DNA of 18,012 bases, from positions 1 to 18,012 of the forward strand of contig CAYFUR010000075.1 in NCBI GenBank assembly GCA_964346275.1, in the 5' to 3' direction. Under the pieces are notes generated by a model that was not told where the DNA came from, searched no databases, and worked only from the letters and a program-made list of their open reading frames with translations. Each line of letters begins with the position of its first letter. Positions within the stretch are counted from its first letter, which is position 1. Source of the DNA: CAYFUR01 sp964346275. GTDB taxonomy: Bacteria > Sumerlaeota > Sumerlaeia > SLMS01. The translations under genes were made by a program, and so were the position numbers. Positions 7,469-15,870 of the stretch are shown here, piece after piece.

Positions 7469-8203
7469 ATGAGTGCCGCTGCTCCCGTTCCCACGCTGGC
7501 TCCTAATCGCAACCGCAAGCTGGAAATCACTGTCGGAGGTGATGTGTATCATCGCCTGCCGGTTCGAACGCCCTTGATCACGCCGGAAAGCAACCTGGCC
7601 CGGATCATCGAAGAGAATGCTCTGCCCTGGGCCGAACCGGGCGACGTACTTTTCATCTCCGAGAAAGTCGTCGCCGTGACACAGGGCCGCGCCATTCCCG
7701 AGTCCGAACTGAAGATCGGGCTGACCGCGCGCCTTCTCTGGCGCTGCGTAGCCAGGGTGCCTTACGGTATCGGATTGCGCCGCCCCTCGAGCATGCAATG
7801 CGCCGTGGACGAATGCGGTGCGCCGCGCATATGGCTCGCTGCGATCGTGGGTGCGCTGGGCAAGCTCGCCGGCCGGCGGGGTGATTTCTATCGCATCGCG
7901 GGTCCTCAGGCGGCGACGATTGATGCGGCCACGACGTCACCACTCCAACCCGATTGCGTGATCATGGGGCCGAAAGACCCGGAAGGCACCGCACGCAGCC
8001 TTTCGGAGAAGAGCGGCCTTCCCATCGCCATTGTGGACGTGAACGACATCGGTGGCAGCTCGGTTCTCGGGGCGAGCGAAGAGGTCGACCGTCCGCTCCT
8101 CGAGGCCGCGCTGAAAGACAACCCCCTGGGCCAGACCGACGAATGTACCCCCATGGGCTTGCTGCGCCGGGCGGGCGATTCCAAAGCTTCGGAAAAGAAA
8201 TGA
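7469..8203 (+). CDS. Coenzyme F420-0:L-glutamate ligase family protein (CofE-like)
   Basis: 244 residues matching the F420_ligase (CofE/FbiB N-terminal) family in length and order of motifs: an early VRTPLITPESNLARII block (about 31-46), GDVLFISEKVVAVTQGR (about 57-73), a central CAVDECGAP segment, MGPKDPEGTA (about 168-177) and the C-terminal VDVNDIGGSSVLG block. True CofE adds gamma-linked glutamates to the deazaflavin F420-0 using GTP. Many bacteria without F420 carry single homologues whose substrate is not known, and no cofC, cofD, cofG or cofH or F420-dependent enzyme is in this window, so only the family is claimed. The ATG at 7469 has a weak upstream GAGAG; the first 20 residues look non-conserved. 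It stands alone, after the protease terminator and convergent with deoC. Confidence 0.8.
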   Translation: MSAAAPVPTLAPNRNRKLEITVGGDVYHRLPVRTPLITPESNLARIIEENALPWAEPGDVLFISEKVVAVTQGRAIPESELKIGLTARLLWRCVARVPYGIGLRRPSSMQCAVDECGAPRIWLAAIVGALGKLAGRRGDFYRIAGPQAATIDAATTSPLQPDCVIMGPKDPEGTARSLSEKSGLPIAIVDVNDIGGSSVLGASEEVDRPLLEAALKDNPLGQTDECTPMGLLRRAGDSKASEKK

Positions 8204-8233
8204 GCCTCTTGGATTCTGCTCGTCTTAATTGAA

Positions 8234-8252
8234 CTTTGTATCTTTCACAAAG
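8234..8252. terminator. Weak hairpin between the convergent CofE-like and deoC genes
   Basis: A 6-bp stem CTTTGT/ACAAAG with a 7-nt loop, midway in the 71-bp space between two converging genes. There is no U-run on either strand, so termination here would be inefficient. Confidence 0.25.
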
Positions 8253-8274
8253 GTGTTCAGAGGAACCGAGCGCG

Positions 8275-8943
8275 TCAATACGCCGACTTACCTTTTTCTC
8301 CCGTGACGATGGCAACCGATGAACTGGCGCCTATGCGGGTCGCCCCCGCCTGAATCATGGCCTCGGCGGTTTCCCGGTCGCGAATGCCGCCGCTCGCTTT
8401 GACTCCCATGTTCGGGCCGACCGTTTCACGCATGAGGCGGATGTCTTCCACCGTGGCGCCTCCCCCGCTGAAACCGGTGCTGGTCTTGACGAAATCGGCG
8501 CCGGCTTTCTTGACGATCTCGCAGGCCTGCCTCTTCTCGTCATCGGTGAGCAGCGCCGTCTCCAGAATCACTTTCACGGTCTGGCCGCCGGCCGCTTCCA
8601 CCACCGCCCGGATGTCTTTTTCCACGTAGCGGGTATCGCCGGTCTTCAGTTTCCCGATGTTGAGCACCATGTCCAGTTCCTCTGCCCCATGGGACACGGC
8701 GGTTTTGGCTTCGAAGGCTTTTGCCTCGCTCGTTGTCGCGCCAAGGGGAAAGCCGATGACCGTGCAAACCTTGACGGGTGCGCCCTTCAGTTCCTCCACG
8801 GCAAGCGCCACATGACAGGGATTGATGCAGACCGAGGCAAAGCTTTGCTCCCGCGCGTCCCGGCAAAGGGCGCGCACCTGTTCATCGGTCGCGTCGGGCT
8901 TGAGCAATGTGTGATCAATCAGTGCGGCAAGATTCCGAGACAT
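8275..8943 (-). CDS. deoC: Deoxyribose-phosphate aldolase
   Basis: Class I aldolase that splits 2-deoxy-D-ribose 5-phosphate into glyceraldehyde 3-phosphate and acetaldehyde, the last step of deoxynucleoside breakdown, in the cytoplasm. From the ATG at 8943 it is 222 residues, the standard length of the short DeoC type. The start IDHTLLKPDATD is diagnostic. Asp91 is in EELDMVLNIG, the Schiff-base Lys153 is in FVKTSTGF, and the proton-relay Lys182 is in GVKASGGIRD, so all catalytic residues are present. The frame is open to an ATG at 9000, but the inner ATG is chosen because GGGAG (8950-8954) precedes it by 6 bases and the protein begins at the conserved region. It lies 83 bases after purU on the same strand with no terminator between, so the two are probably cotranscribed. 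No other deo genes are nearby. Confidence 0.95.
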   Translation of the reverse strand: MSRNLAALIDHTLLKPDATDEQVRALCRDAREQSFASVCINPCHVALAVEELKGAPVKVCTVIGFPLGATTSEAKAFEAKTAVSHGAEELDMVLNIGKLKTGDTRYVEKDIRAVVEAAGGQTVKVILETALLTDDEKRQACEIVKKAGADFVKTSTGFSGGGATVEDIRLMRETVGPNMGVKASGGIRDRETAEAMIQAGATRIGASSSVAIVTGEKGKSAY

Positions 8944-8949
8944 CGAGTT

Positions 8950-8954
8950 CTCCC
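8950..8954 (-). promoter_or_regulatory. Ribosome binding site deciding the deoC start
   Basis: The minus strand reads GGGAG, AACTCG, ATG. This favours the start at 8943 over the upstream in-frame ATG at 9000. Confidence 0.6.
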
Positions 8955-9026
8955 GTTCGGTAAAGGTGGGCAAAGGCAAATGATTCAGAATAAAGGACAT
9001 CCCGCGGATTGGTCAATCCACGACCC

Positions 9027-9920
9027 TCAAAGCGTCTGGTGTTTTTTGAAGAAATTGTAGCCTGGCTTGAAAATCACCCGGCCATCCTTCACCAGCAGTT
9101 CATCATTCAAATAGAGAGAAACCGCTTTGGAGAGCACTTTGGATTCCAGCTCACGGCCCTTCTTTTTCACGTCTTCCAGGGTGTCGTTGCCGATCTCGAT
9201 GTGGAAAACATCCTGAAGGATGATTGGCCCCTCATCGAGGCCCTCTGTGACGAAATGGGCGGTGCAGCCGGCAACTCGGCGGCCCAGTTCGAACGCTTGC
9301 TTATAAGCGTTTGGCCCGGGGTGATAAGGCAGCAGGGAGGGATGGATGTTGATGATTTGCGAGGGCCAGCGCTGGACAAAATCCGGCGGCAGAATCTGCA
9401 TATAGCGCGCGAGAACGATGAGATCCGGCTGTAATTCATCCAGCTTGTCGAGAATCTCCTGATCGCGGGCGCCTCGGTCGGGATTGGAAAAATGATAAAA
9501 AGGCAAGCCAGCCTTCTCGGCAATTCCCCGAAGCGTGTCATGGTTGGAAAAGACCGCGGAGATCCTCCCGGGGATATTCTCTTCATCGACGTCTTCGATG
9601 ATCTGTTCGAGGCAATGGGGCTCCTTGGTCGCCATGACCACAAAGCGGCGCTCTTTCTTATGGGAAAGCAGGCGCACTTTGACTTCGATCTTCAACTCGC
9701 CGCCCAGATCCATGAGCCCCGTGATCAACTCGTCGAGGGAAAGAGACAGCTCACTCATATCGACGAGCATGTTCATGAGAAAGATGCCCTGCACGACTTT
9801 CTGTTCGATATCCTCGATATTCACATCGTGCGAGGCGAGATAGGTGGACACGCGGGCAACAATTCCCTTTTGGTCACCACCAACAACGGAAACGATTCCA
9901 AGAACTTTTCGGTTTGGCAT
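9027..9920 (-). CDS. purU: Formyltetrahydrofolate deformylase
   Basis: Hydrolyses 10-formyltetrahydrofolate to formate and tetrahydrofolate, balancing the one-carbon pool and supplying formate for PurT. From the ATG at 9920 it has 297 residues, close to the family's 280-290. An N-terminal ACT domain (about 5-85, VVGGDQKGIVARVSTYLAS) is followed by a formyltransferase-type catalytic domain (about 92-285). The triad seen in PurN-like enzymes is present: Asn191 and His193 in INIHPSLLPYHPG and Asp229 in GLDEGPIILQ. SNHD (125-128) fits the PurU-specific motif. The frame is open to 10130, but the extra 70 residues are not conserved in character and would overlap the divergent membrane-protein gene, so the inner start, preceded by GGAAGA, is used. 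A purN identity is unlikely because of the ACT domain. Confidence 0.95.
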   Translation of the reverse strand: MPNRKVLGIVSVVGGDQKGIVARVSTYLASHDVNIEDIEQKVVQGIFLMNMLVDMSELSLSLDELITGLMDLGGELKIEVKVRLLSHKKERRFVVMATKEPHCLEQIIEDVDEENIPGRISAVFSNHDTLRGIAEKAGLPFYHFSNPDRGARDQEILDKLDELQPDLIVLARYMQILPPDFVQRWPSQIINIHPSLLPYHPGPNAYKQAFELGRRVAGCTAHFVTEGLDEGPIILQDVFHIEIGNDTLEDVKKKGRELESKVLSKAVSLYLNDELLVKDGRVIFKPGYNFFKKHQTL

Positions 9921-10011
9921 TCTTCCAGTCACTCCGGGAAAAACTGGGGTGATATGGAACGCATCCCGGGCCGGAACGCTAAGGAAATCTTGCGCGAGGA
10001 GCGAAAAAGAG

Positions 10012-11310
10012 ATGAGTGAAGGGGAGAGCATGCTGAGCGCGCCGGCCGCACCCGCCGAGCGCCTCCCCTCTCTTGACCTCATCCGCGGTGTTGCCGTGAT
10101 GGGAATTCTCTTTGTCAACATCAACGACATGGCGCTCCCCGGCAGTTCCTTTTCCTACCCCTTTCTGTGGGGCGAGCGGTCCTTCGCCGATAGTGCCGTG
10201 TTCGCCTTGAATTATACTTGGATCCAGCTGAAATTTTATTCGCTCTTTTCCATCCTCTTTGGAGCCGGGCTCTGGCTTCAGACGCAGCGGATCGAGCAAC
10301 GGGACAAGCAGCCCTATCCCATCGTCCTCCGGCGCCTGGGCCTTCTCTTTCTCCTCGGGATGATCCATGCCCTCTTTTTCTGGCGCGGCGACATCCTCGC
10401 CCATTACGCCTTCGCCGGCCTGCTCGTCTATTCGCTGAGAAAAACGGACCCGGCTCGCTTGCTCGTCCTGGCCGGCCTCTCTCTGACGATCCCGCCGCTT
10501 CTTTGCACGGTCCCCACTCTTCCGCAGTTTCTGTCGGAAAACATGGCCCAGGGCATGCCGGCGGACTGGACTACCGCCGCTCCTCCCCAGAACGAAGTTG
10601 GATTGCAGAACTACGGAGAGATGATCACGGAAACCCCGAGAGGGCTGGCAATGGAAGCCCGTCTCTATAGCAGCGGAAGCTTTCAGGCCATCACCCAGTA
10701 TCGCGCCGCGAGCCTGGCCGTGTCCTGGATAGGATATCTGTTTTTCATGCTCTTTCCCGTGCTGGGCTATATGCTGGCGGGGATGGCCATTATTCAGTCG
10801 ACGCTTTTCCAAGACCCGGAACGGATGCGCGGCTTTCTCTGGAAAGTATTCCTCATTGGCCTGATCCTGGGACTGGCTTTGACCCTTCCCGGTACATGGC
10901 TCGTTTTCCAGAAAAACGGCTGGGCGATGCTGGGCACGCATGTGCTGCGCTACTTCGGCAGTATTCCCCTCACGGCGGCTTATCTCTGCGCTTTTCTGCT
11001 CGCCTGCCAGTCCCCCCTGTTCCTTCGCGTAACGCGCCCGCTGCGGATCGCCGGGCGCATGGCGCTGACGAATTATCTGCTTCCCTCAATCATCCTGACA
11101 GCCCTTTTCTACGGATACGGCCTCGGCCAGTTCGGTCTTTATGGTTACGCGACTCTCGCGGGAATGGCGGCAGCGACTTGTGTCCTTCTCGTTCTTCTCA
11201 GCATGGCCTGGAATCACTTCTTCCGATTCGGTCCGTTCGAATGGCTTTGGCGTTGCGGAACCTATGGCCGTTGGATTCGGATTTCGAAAAGCCGGGCCAC
11301 ATTTTCGTGA
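10012..11310 (+). CDS. DUF418 / YeiB-type polytopic membrane protein
   Basis: 432 residues. The N-terminal signature RLPSLDLIRGVAVMGILFVNIND and the C-terminal blocks GRMALTNYLLPS, LFYGYGLGQFGLYG and FGPFEWLWR are characteristic of the DUF418 family, inner-membrane proteins with several helices (about ten hydrophobic stretches visible) whose biochemical role is not established. The Leu-Asp-x-x-Arg-Gly start resembles that of acyltransferase-3 and heparan-acetyltransferase-like proteins, hinting at transfer of small groups across the membrane, but that is inference. The ATG at 10012 has GAGGAG upstream; an internal ATG at 10030, preceded by AAGGGGAGAGC, is an equally good alternative. The open frame extends to 9844, which would run into purU, so the longer start is rejected. 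It is divergent from purU (91-bp gap) and followed by a hairpin. Confidence 0.88.
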   Translation: MSEGESMLSAPAAPAERLPSLDLIRGVAVMGILFVNINDMALPGSSFSYPFLWGERSFADSAVFALNYTWIQLKFYSLFSILFGAGLWLQTQRIEQRDKQPYPIVLRRLGLLFLLGMIHALFFWRGDILAHYAFAGLLVYSLRKTDPARLLVLAGLSLTIPPLLCTVPTLPQFLSENMAQGMPADWTTAAPPQNEVGLQNYGEMITETPRGLAMEARLYSSGSFQAITQYRAASLAVSWIGYLFFMLFPVLGYMLAGMAIIQSTLFQDPERMRGFLWKVFLIGLILGLALTLPGTWLVFQKNGWAMLGTHVLRYFGSIPLTAAYLCAFLLACQSPLFLRVTRPLRIAGRMALTNYLLPSIILTALFYGYGLGQFGLYGYATLAGMAAATCVLLVLLSMAWNHFFRFGPFEWLWRCGTYGRWIRISKSRATFS

Positions 11311-11324
11311 GAAACCTTTCCTTG

Positions 11325-11345
11325 CCAACTGAGGCTCTCAGTTGG
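11325..11345 (+). terminator. Perfect hairpin after the DUF418 gene
   Basis: CCAACTGAG-GCT-CTCAGTTGG: 9-bp stem, 3-nt loop, 14 bases after the stop codon. A run of five T follows, but only 15 bases downstream (11361-11365), so it is not a textbook terminator. It may act as a weak terminator or as a processing or stability element ahead of the kinase gene. The CTCAG of the second arm recurs at 11356-11360, just before the T run. Confidence 0.45.
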
Positions 11346-11418
11346 TGTAATAATCCTCAGTTTTTGTGACTTAATATCATCAAGGCCCTTGCCAATTTGA
11401 ATTCCCACGTTCCTGACG

Positions 11419-14400
11419 ATGGGATGGGCTGATTCCCGGGAATCAATGCTTCGATCCGGCACGACGAAAAAACTGAGGGATCCGCAAACGCGCCCTGCCG
11501 TGATTGCCGCCGCCATCAAGCAAACGCGGGAGGGCTATCGGAAATACTCTCTGGAGAAAGCACGCGAACCGCTTCTGAACCTGATGGACCAGTTTGAGGA
11601 ACTCCAACTGGATCCCATGGAACTCTTGTATGCCGCCGAATCCGATCTCTCCGGCGATCATTATTGGCTCCACTGGATCGTCAAGATCCTGCTTCAACGC
11701 CCCTGGCTGAATGAACAAGAAGCAACTTATCTCCTGCGCCAGGCCTTGCTTTCCCCGCGCGATCTCGAGCTTTGGCTGCGTATCTTCAGCGAAGGACGCC
11801 GTTTCGAGGAGGGAAGCTTCTATGCCAGGGCCCGTGAGCAATGCGCGCTCGCTCTTCTGCCTTTTTTCGAAGAACAGAAGCCTCGCCCCTGGGGCGACAC
11901 AGAGCGCCGCGAGGAAGGCCGCCTCCTCCTTCTCCGGTGTCTTGAAGAAACCCTCGAAACGGTATTGGATGAGGAGCGGGAAGACGAAAGGGCCCAGCAG
12001 ATTCTGAAAGCCGCAATGCGCTTGCTCCCCGATCGCCCGGAAGCACGGTTCCAAATCGCCCGCCTTATTGTCCAAAACGATGAGGAGCCAAATCCAGAGA
12101 ATCTTTCGCTCGTTCTGAAAACTTTAGCGACAGACGACTCCGACAAAGGAATGAAGTTCTGGGCTGCCAGGGGCCTGGCAAAGAACGCCCGTCACGCGGA
12201 AGAAGGCATCGCCATGCTGCGGATGCTTTGCCAGGAAGAACCGGAAAACCCAGACTATTGCCACGCCCTCCTCTCCGCGCTGAAAAGCCAGGATGCCATC
12301 GGCGAAGAGGACTACGAATTCGTCTACAAACGTCTCCAGGAAGATCCCTCGGACCTCAGGGCGCTGGAGCTTCTTGCTGACTACTATGTCAAAAATGAGG
12401 ACCTTTCAGAGGAAGCGCTCCTGATATACAAATCCGCCGCCGCCCGCAGTCCGAAACGCCGTATTTACCTGGGGATGATGGGCAGGGCGTCTGCCTCGCG
12501 CAGCGAATGGTCCGAAGTGATCAAGCTGCTCGACGAAGTGCGCGGAACAGGAGAAGAAACGGAAGACATCATTATCCCGCTGGCGACGGCCTACGCGGAA
12601 TACGACCGCCAGGACGAGAAGGCGATGGCGGTCTATCGGCAGGCGATCCAGATGGGATCGCGCAAGCCAGAGGTCCACGATACGTATTGCCGGTATCTCT
12701 ATCTGAACGCCCCAGCGGAGCCAGAAAGCGTGGCGGTTTTTCTCCAGTCCGCTCGCGATTGTCCGGAATGCGCCTGGGCACAGCTCGGAGCAGCTTCCCA
12801 CTATGCCGCAACCGGCGATACCGGGCGGGCTCTCGACGCGGCCCTGGGACTCGTAAGGCGGAACGCCGGCGATATGGAAGCGATCCGCTTGTGCGCGGAA
12901 GCTCTGGCGAAGGATTTCTCGCGCCGCCAGCTCGCCAAACTTGCCGATGTGGATCCGGCCGCTCTGCGCCGTATCTTTGAACAAGCCTATCAAGTCGCGC
13001 CGGATGCCGGCCCGATTGTCATGGGGCTTGCCAGAAGGCGAATCGCCGATGGCGTGCGTGACGAAGAAACGGCGCGCCTCATCGGCGAGGTTTGCCGCCG
13101 GAATCCCGATATCGTTGATCTGCGCCTCGCCCGGGCCGACATGTTGTGGGAGATGGGGCAGAGGGGAAACGCCATCGAGCTTTACCGCGAGTTGATCGAG
13201 CGCTGGCGCTCGCGCGGCGGGTGGCAGCTTCCCCGCGGCATTAACCCGGAAACGAAGCGCCGCATTCTCATCCGCATGGCCGAGTGGCTGACACAGCCAC
13301 CGGGGCCTTCCCAGGAGGATATCGAAATCCTCGTGGAGGCCATGGGCGAAAAGGAGATTTCCGCCGAACTGATTTTGTCCACGGCGCGCGCCCTGATCGA
13401 TCTCCGGCTTGACCATCCACAAAAGACAGGGATTCTCCGCAAGGCACTCCCTTTCGCCCCGAACGACGCCCGGCTCAAACGCGCGCTTGCAGAGCAGCTC
13501 GCCGCCGAAGGGAATCCGCGCCCGGCATTGGAGCTGGCAGTGGAACGCATCCGGGAAGGAAAAACCGGCGAAGAAACCAGCAACCTGCTGAGAAGCCTCG
13601 CTGCAGTGGCCTCGAAGAATTCCTTCCCCCAGGAACTGGCGGAATTTCTGCGCAGCTCTCTTTCGCCCAAAGACCACCCGTCATCACTGCTGCTGGCTGC
13701 CGCCGAGTTGCTCGTGAATACAGGGCAATGCAGCGAAGAAGACATTCCAATGCTCGAACGGCTCCTCCAGGCGCTTCCCCGAAACATTCGCGTGCGGCGC
13801 TGGCTTGCCCAATGCCTGAGCCTCGCCGGACGAACGGAAGACGCGGCCAAGGAATACGATTCCTTGATGGATCACGGCAGCGAAGACGATGAAATTGTGC
13901 TGGAACTCGTGCGGGCCAATGCGCGGCTTGGGCGCCATAGCCCCGAGAACAAACGCCTTGCGAAGCGAGCGGTGAAAATCCGGCCGGAAGATCCGGAACT
14001 CCTCCTTTACCTGGCCTGCATCGAACTCGAGCAGCGCCAGATGGTTTCCGCGGCTCGCCACCTGAACAAAGTTCTTGAACTGGCGCCGGAAATGCACCCG
14101 CGCGTCTATTCGATCCTCGAACATGACCGCGAAGTGCGCACGCATCACGGCGAATTGTTCCTGTTGCTGGCCCGGGTTCATGTCAAGGCGGGGCGCATCG
14201 AACAGGCTCTCATGGCGCTGGGGAATCTCCAGGCCGATTACCAGCGTTACCTCGGCGATTTGATCGATGTCTACGGCGAGATCATCGAGGCGGCGCCGGA
14301 AAACCCCCGTCCATACATGGAACGGGCCACCCTGTTCCGCCTTTCCGGACGCCTCCACGAAGCGCTTCAACACATGGACCGGGCCCACCGCCTGGCGCCC

Positions 14401-15708
14401 GACAACTCGGATATTCTCAGTGAATACGCCGACATCATGCGCCAGCGCATTCAGTCCGAAGGAACCTTCCCCGTCTCCGCGGCGGTGCGCTGTGCCTCGA
14501 TGTATCTACGGACCGGAGAAGAAATCCCTGCCTACGAAATGGTGGAAAAGGCGCTCAAAAAGGATCCGGAGAACAGCGACGCGCTCCGCCTCCTGGCACG
14601 CCTGCAACTCAATGCGAATGCCCTCCACAACGCCTGGGCCACACTGAAGAAGGTGAAAAACAAGAAGGCGAACCTCGAGATCATGCAGGAACTGGCACGG
14701 GCTTTTGCCGAAGACGATGACCACAACATGGCAGCGGAAATCATGACCGCGGCGATCGAAGTGGGCGGCCCCCAGAAGGAATTGCTCGAGCAATTGCGAA
14801 TCCTTTACAAGGAGCAGGCCCGCGCCGACGAAAAGGCTCCCCAGCGCCAGCGCATTTTCGGATCGCTCTCCGCCAAGGCCCAGGGACGCTATGAACTGCG
14901 CGAGGAACTCGGCAACGGAGCCATGGGCCTTGTCTATAAGGCTTATGATCGCGAACTCGATGAAATCGTGGTCCTTAAAATCCTTCCCGATCATTTTAAT
15001 CGCGACGCCAAGGCGCTTGCCCGCTTTCGCAATGAAGCCAAGGCAGCACGCAAGCTCGCCCACCCCCATATCTGCCGCATCCACGACATCGGCGAGGAAG
15101 GAGGCCGCCGCCACATCAGCATGGAATACGTGGCCGGGGGCGATCTGACCGCCTACCTGGCGCAGAACAACGGCAAACTCTCGCCCCCCGAATCGATCCG
15201 AGTTATTCGACAAACAGCCCGGGCGCTCGCCCATGCCCACAGCGAAGGGGTGCTCCATCGCGATATCAAGGCGGCCAATATCCTCATGACCCCGTCCGCC
15301 AAGGTGAAGCTCAGCGATTTCGGGATCGCTTCCCTCGTCGAAGCCGCCAATGAGGATAACCTCCAGCCGTCCAGCCCCATGGTGATTGGGACGCCACTTT
15401 ACATGAGCCCTGAACAGTTCGACGCCAAGTCGCCGACACCAGCCTCGGACCTCTATTCTCTGGGAATCCTGTTTCACGAGGTCCTGACAGGAGCCCCGCC
15501 CTTCATTCGAGGCTCGATCCCCTATCACCACCGGTTCACTCCCCCACCCCCGATTCACGATATCAGCGACGAACTCAGCCTGATCATCGAGCGCCTGCTT
15601 CGGAAAGATCCGCGCGAGCGCTATCAAAGCGCCGAGGTTCTGCTGCAGGACCTGGATAACGTGCCCGATGCCAATACCGACCAGGACAATACGACGCGCA
15701 AGGGCTGA
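11419..15708 (+). CDS. TPR-repeat protein with C-terminal Ser/Thr protein kinase
   Basis: 1429 residues, with no signal peptide and no membrane helix, so cytoplasmic. Residues about 20-1150 are a long alpha-helical array of tetratricopeptide-like repeats (clear units near ALQHMDRAHRLAPDNSDIL and YEMVEKALKKDPENSDALRL). A short linker leads to a complete Hanks-type kinase at about 1158-1415: glycine loop ELGNGAMGLVYKAYD, Lys1187 in VVLKIL, the alpha-C Glu in FRNEAKAARKL, HRDIKAANIL with Asp1282, DFG Asp1300, MSPEQ in place of APE, and SDLYSLGIL. All residues needed for catalysis are present. The activation loop (ASLVEAANEDNLQPSSP) has Ser candidates for autophosphorylation. Bacterial kinases usually have the catalytic domain first, so this order is reversed. 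The ATG at 11419 has no ribosome site; an ATG at 11446, preceded by GGGA, is a good alternative start. Substrates cannot be named. Confidence 0.9.
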   Translation: MGWADSRESMLRSGTTKKLRDPQTRPAVIAAAIKQTREGYRKYSLEKAREPLLNLMDQFEELQLDPMELLYAAESDLSGDHYWLHWIVKILLQRPWLNEQEATYLLRQALLSPRDLELWLRIFSEGRRFEEGSFYARAREQCALALLPFFEEQKPRPWGDTERREEGRLLLLRCLEETLETVLDEEREDERAQQILKAAMRLLPDRPEARFQIARLIVQNDEEPNPENLSLVLKTLATDDSDKGMKFWAARGLAKNARHAEEGIAMLRMLCQEEPENPDYCHALLSALKSQDAIGEEDYEFVYKRLQEDPSDLRALELLADYYVKNEDLSEEALLIYKSAAARSPKRRIYLGMMGRASASRSEWSEVIKLLDEVRGTGEETEDIIIPLATAYAEYDRQDEKAMAVYRQAIQMGSRKPEVHDTYCRYLYLNAPAEPESVAVFLQSARDCPECAWAQLGAASHYAATGDTGRALDAALGLVRRNAGDMEAIRLCAEALAKDFSRRQLAKLADVDPAALRRIFEQAYQVAPDAGPIVMGLARRRIADGVRDEETARLIGEVCRRNPDIVDLRLARADMLWEMGQRGNAIELYRELIERWRSRGGWQLPRGINPETKRRILIRMAEWLTQPPGPSQEDIEILVEAMGEKEISAELILSTARALIDLRLDHPQKTGILRKALPFAPNDARLKRALAEQLAAEGNPRPALELAVERIREGKTGEETSNLLRSLAAVASKNSFPQELAEFLRSSLSPKDHPSSLLLAAAELLVNTGQCSEEDIPMLERLLQALPRNIRVRRWLAQCLSLAGRTEDAAKEYDSLMDHGSEDDEIVLELVRANARLGRHSPENKRLAKRAVKIRPEDPELLLYLACIELEQRQMVSAARHLNKVLELAPEMHPRVYSILEHDREVRTHHGELFLLLARVHVKAGRIEQALMALGNLQADYQRYLGDLIDVYGEIIEAAPENPRPYMERATLFRLSGRLHEALQHMDRAHRLAPDNSDILSEYADIMRQRIQSEGTFPVSAAVRCASMYLRTGEEIPAYEMVEKALKKDPENSDALRLLARLQLNANALHNAWATLKKVKNKKANLEIMQELARAFAEDDDHNMAAEIMTAAIEVGGPQKELLEQLRILYKEQARADEKAPQRQRIFGSLSAKAQGRYELREELGNGAMGLVYKAYDRELDEIVVLKILPDHFNRDAKALARFRNEAKAARKLAHPHICRIHDIGEEGGRRHISMEYVAGGDLTAYLAQNNGKLSPPESIRVIRQTARALAHAHSEGVLHRDIKAANILMTPSAKVKLSDFGIASLVEAANEDNLQPSSPMVIGTPLYMSPEQFDAKSPTPASDLYSLGILFHEVLTGAPPFIRGSIPYHHRFTPPPPIHDISDELSLIIERLLRKDPRERYQSAEVLLQDLDNVPDANTDQDNTTRKG

Positions 15709-15743
15709 TCACGCCTCCCCCCCCATCACAGCTTGATCAAAAC

Positions 15744-15800
15744 CACGAGGGCCGTCGAACACCGCCGGGAGCATCCGGTGCGCGGCATAGAGGCCTCGTG
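15744..15800 (+). other. Nested stem-loop in the kinase-marR spacer
   Basis: The outer arms CACGAGG (15744-15750) and CCTCGTG (15794-15800) enclose the inner arms CACCG (15760-15764) and CGGTG (15776-15780). There is no U-run. It could be a structured 3' end of the kinase message or chance pairing in GC-rich DNA. Just upstream are a TGATCA overlapping the kinase stop and a TTGATCAA palindrome at 15733-15740. Confidence 0.25.
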
Positions 15801-15856
15801 CCAATCAGATCGCCTGCCTATTCAATTCATAGCCAAATATTTCGGCCTCCGAACTA

Positions 15857-15870
15857 TTCGTCTTGACGAA
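15857..15870. promoter_or_regulatory. Inverted repeat TTCGT-CTTG-ACGAA, candidate MarR operator
   Basis: Perfect 5-bp arms 78 bp upstream of the marR start, containing a TTGACG (15863-15868) that could be a -35 element, although no convincing -10 follows. MarR proteins often repress their own operon by binding short palindromes in the promoter, which is why this one is noted. It lies in the most AT-rich part of the 239-bp spacer. Confidence 0.35.

Noticed and set aside
9921..9947. CCAGT...ACTGG inverted repeat upstream of purU
   Set aside because: Arms of only 5 bp with a 13-nt gap; expected by chance and too weak to call an operator.
12406..13677. 423-residue minus-strand open frame opposite the TPR region
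   Set aside because: Overlaps fully with the continuous TPR-kinase frame and shows no recognisable domain.
14506..15627. 373-residue minus-strand open frame opposite the kinase domain
   Set aside because: The plus-strand kinase has all catalytic motifs; the opposite frame is a shadow.
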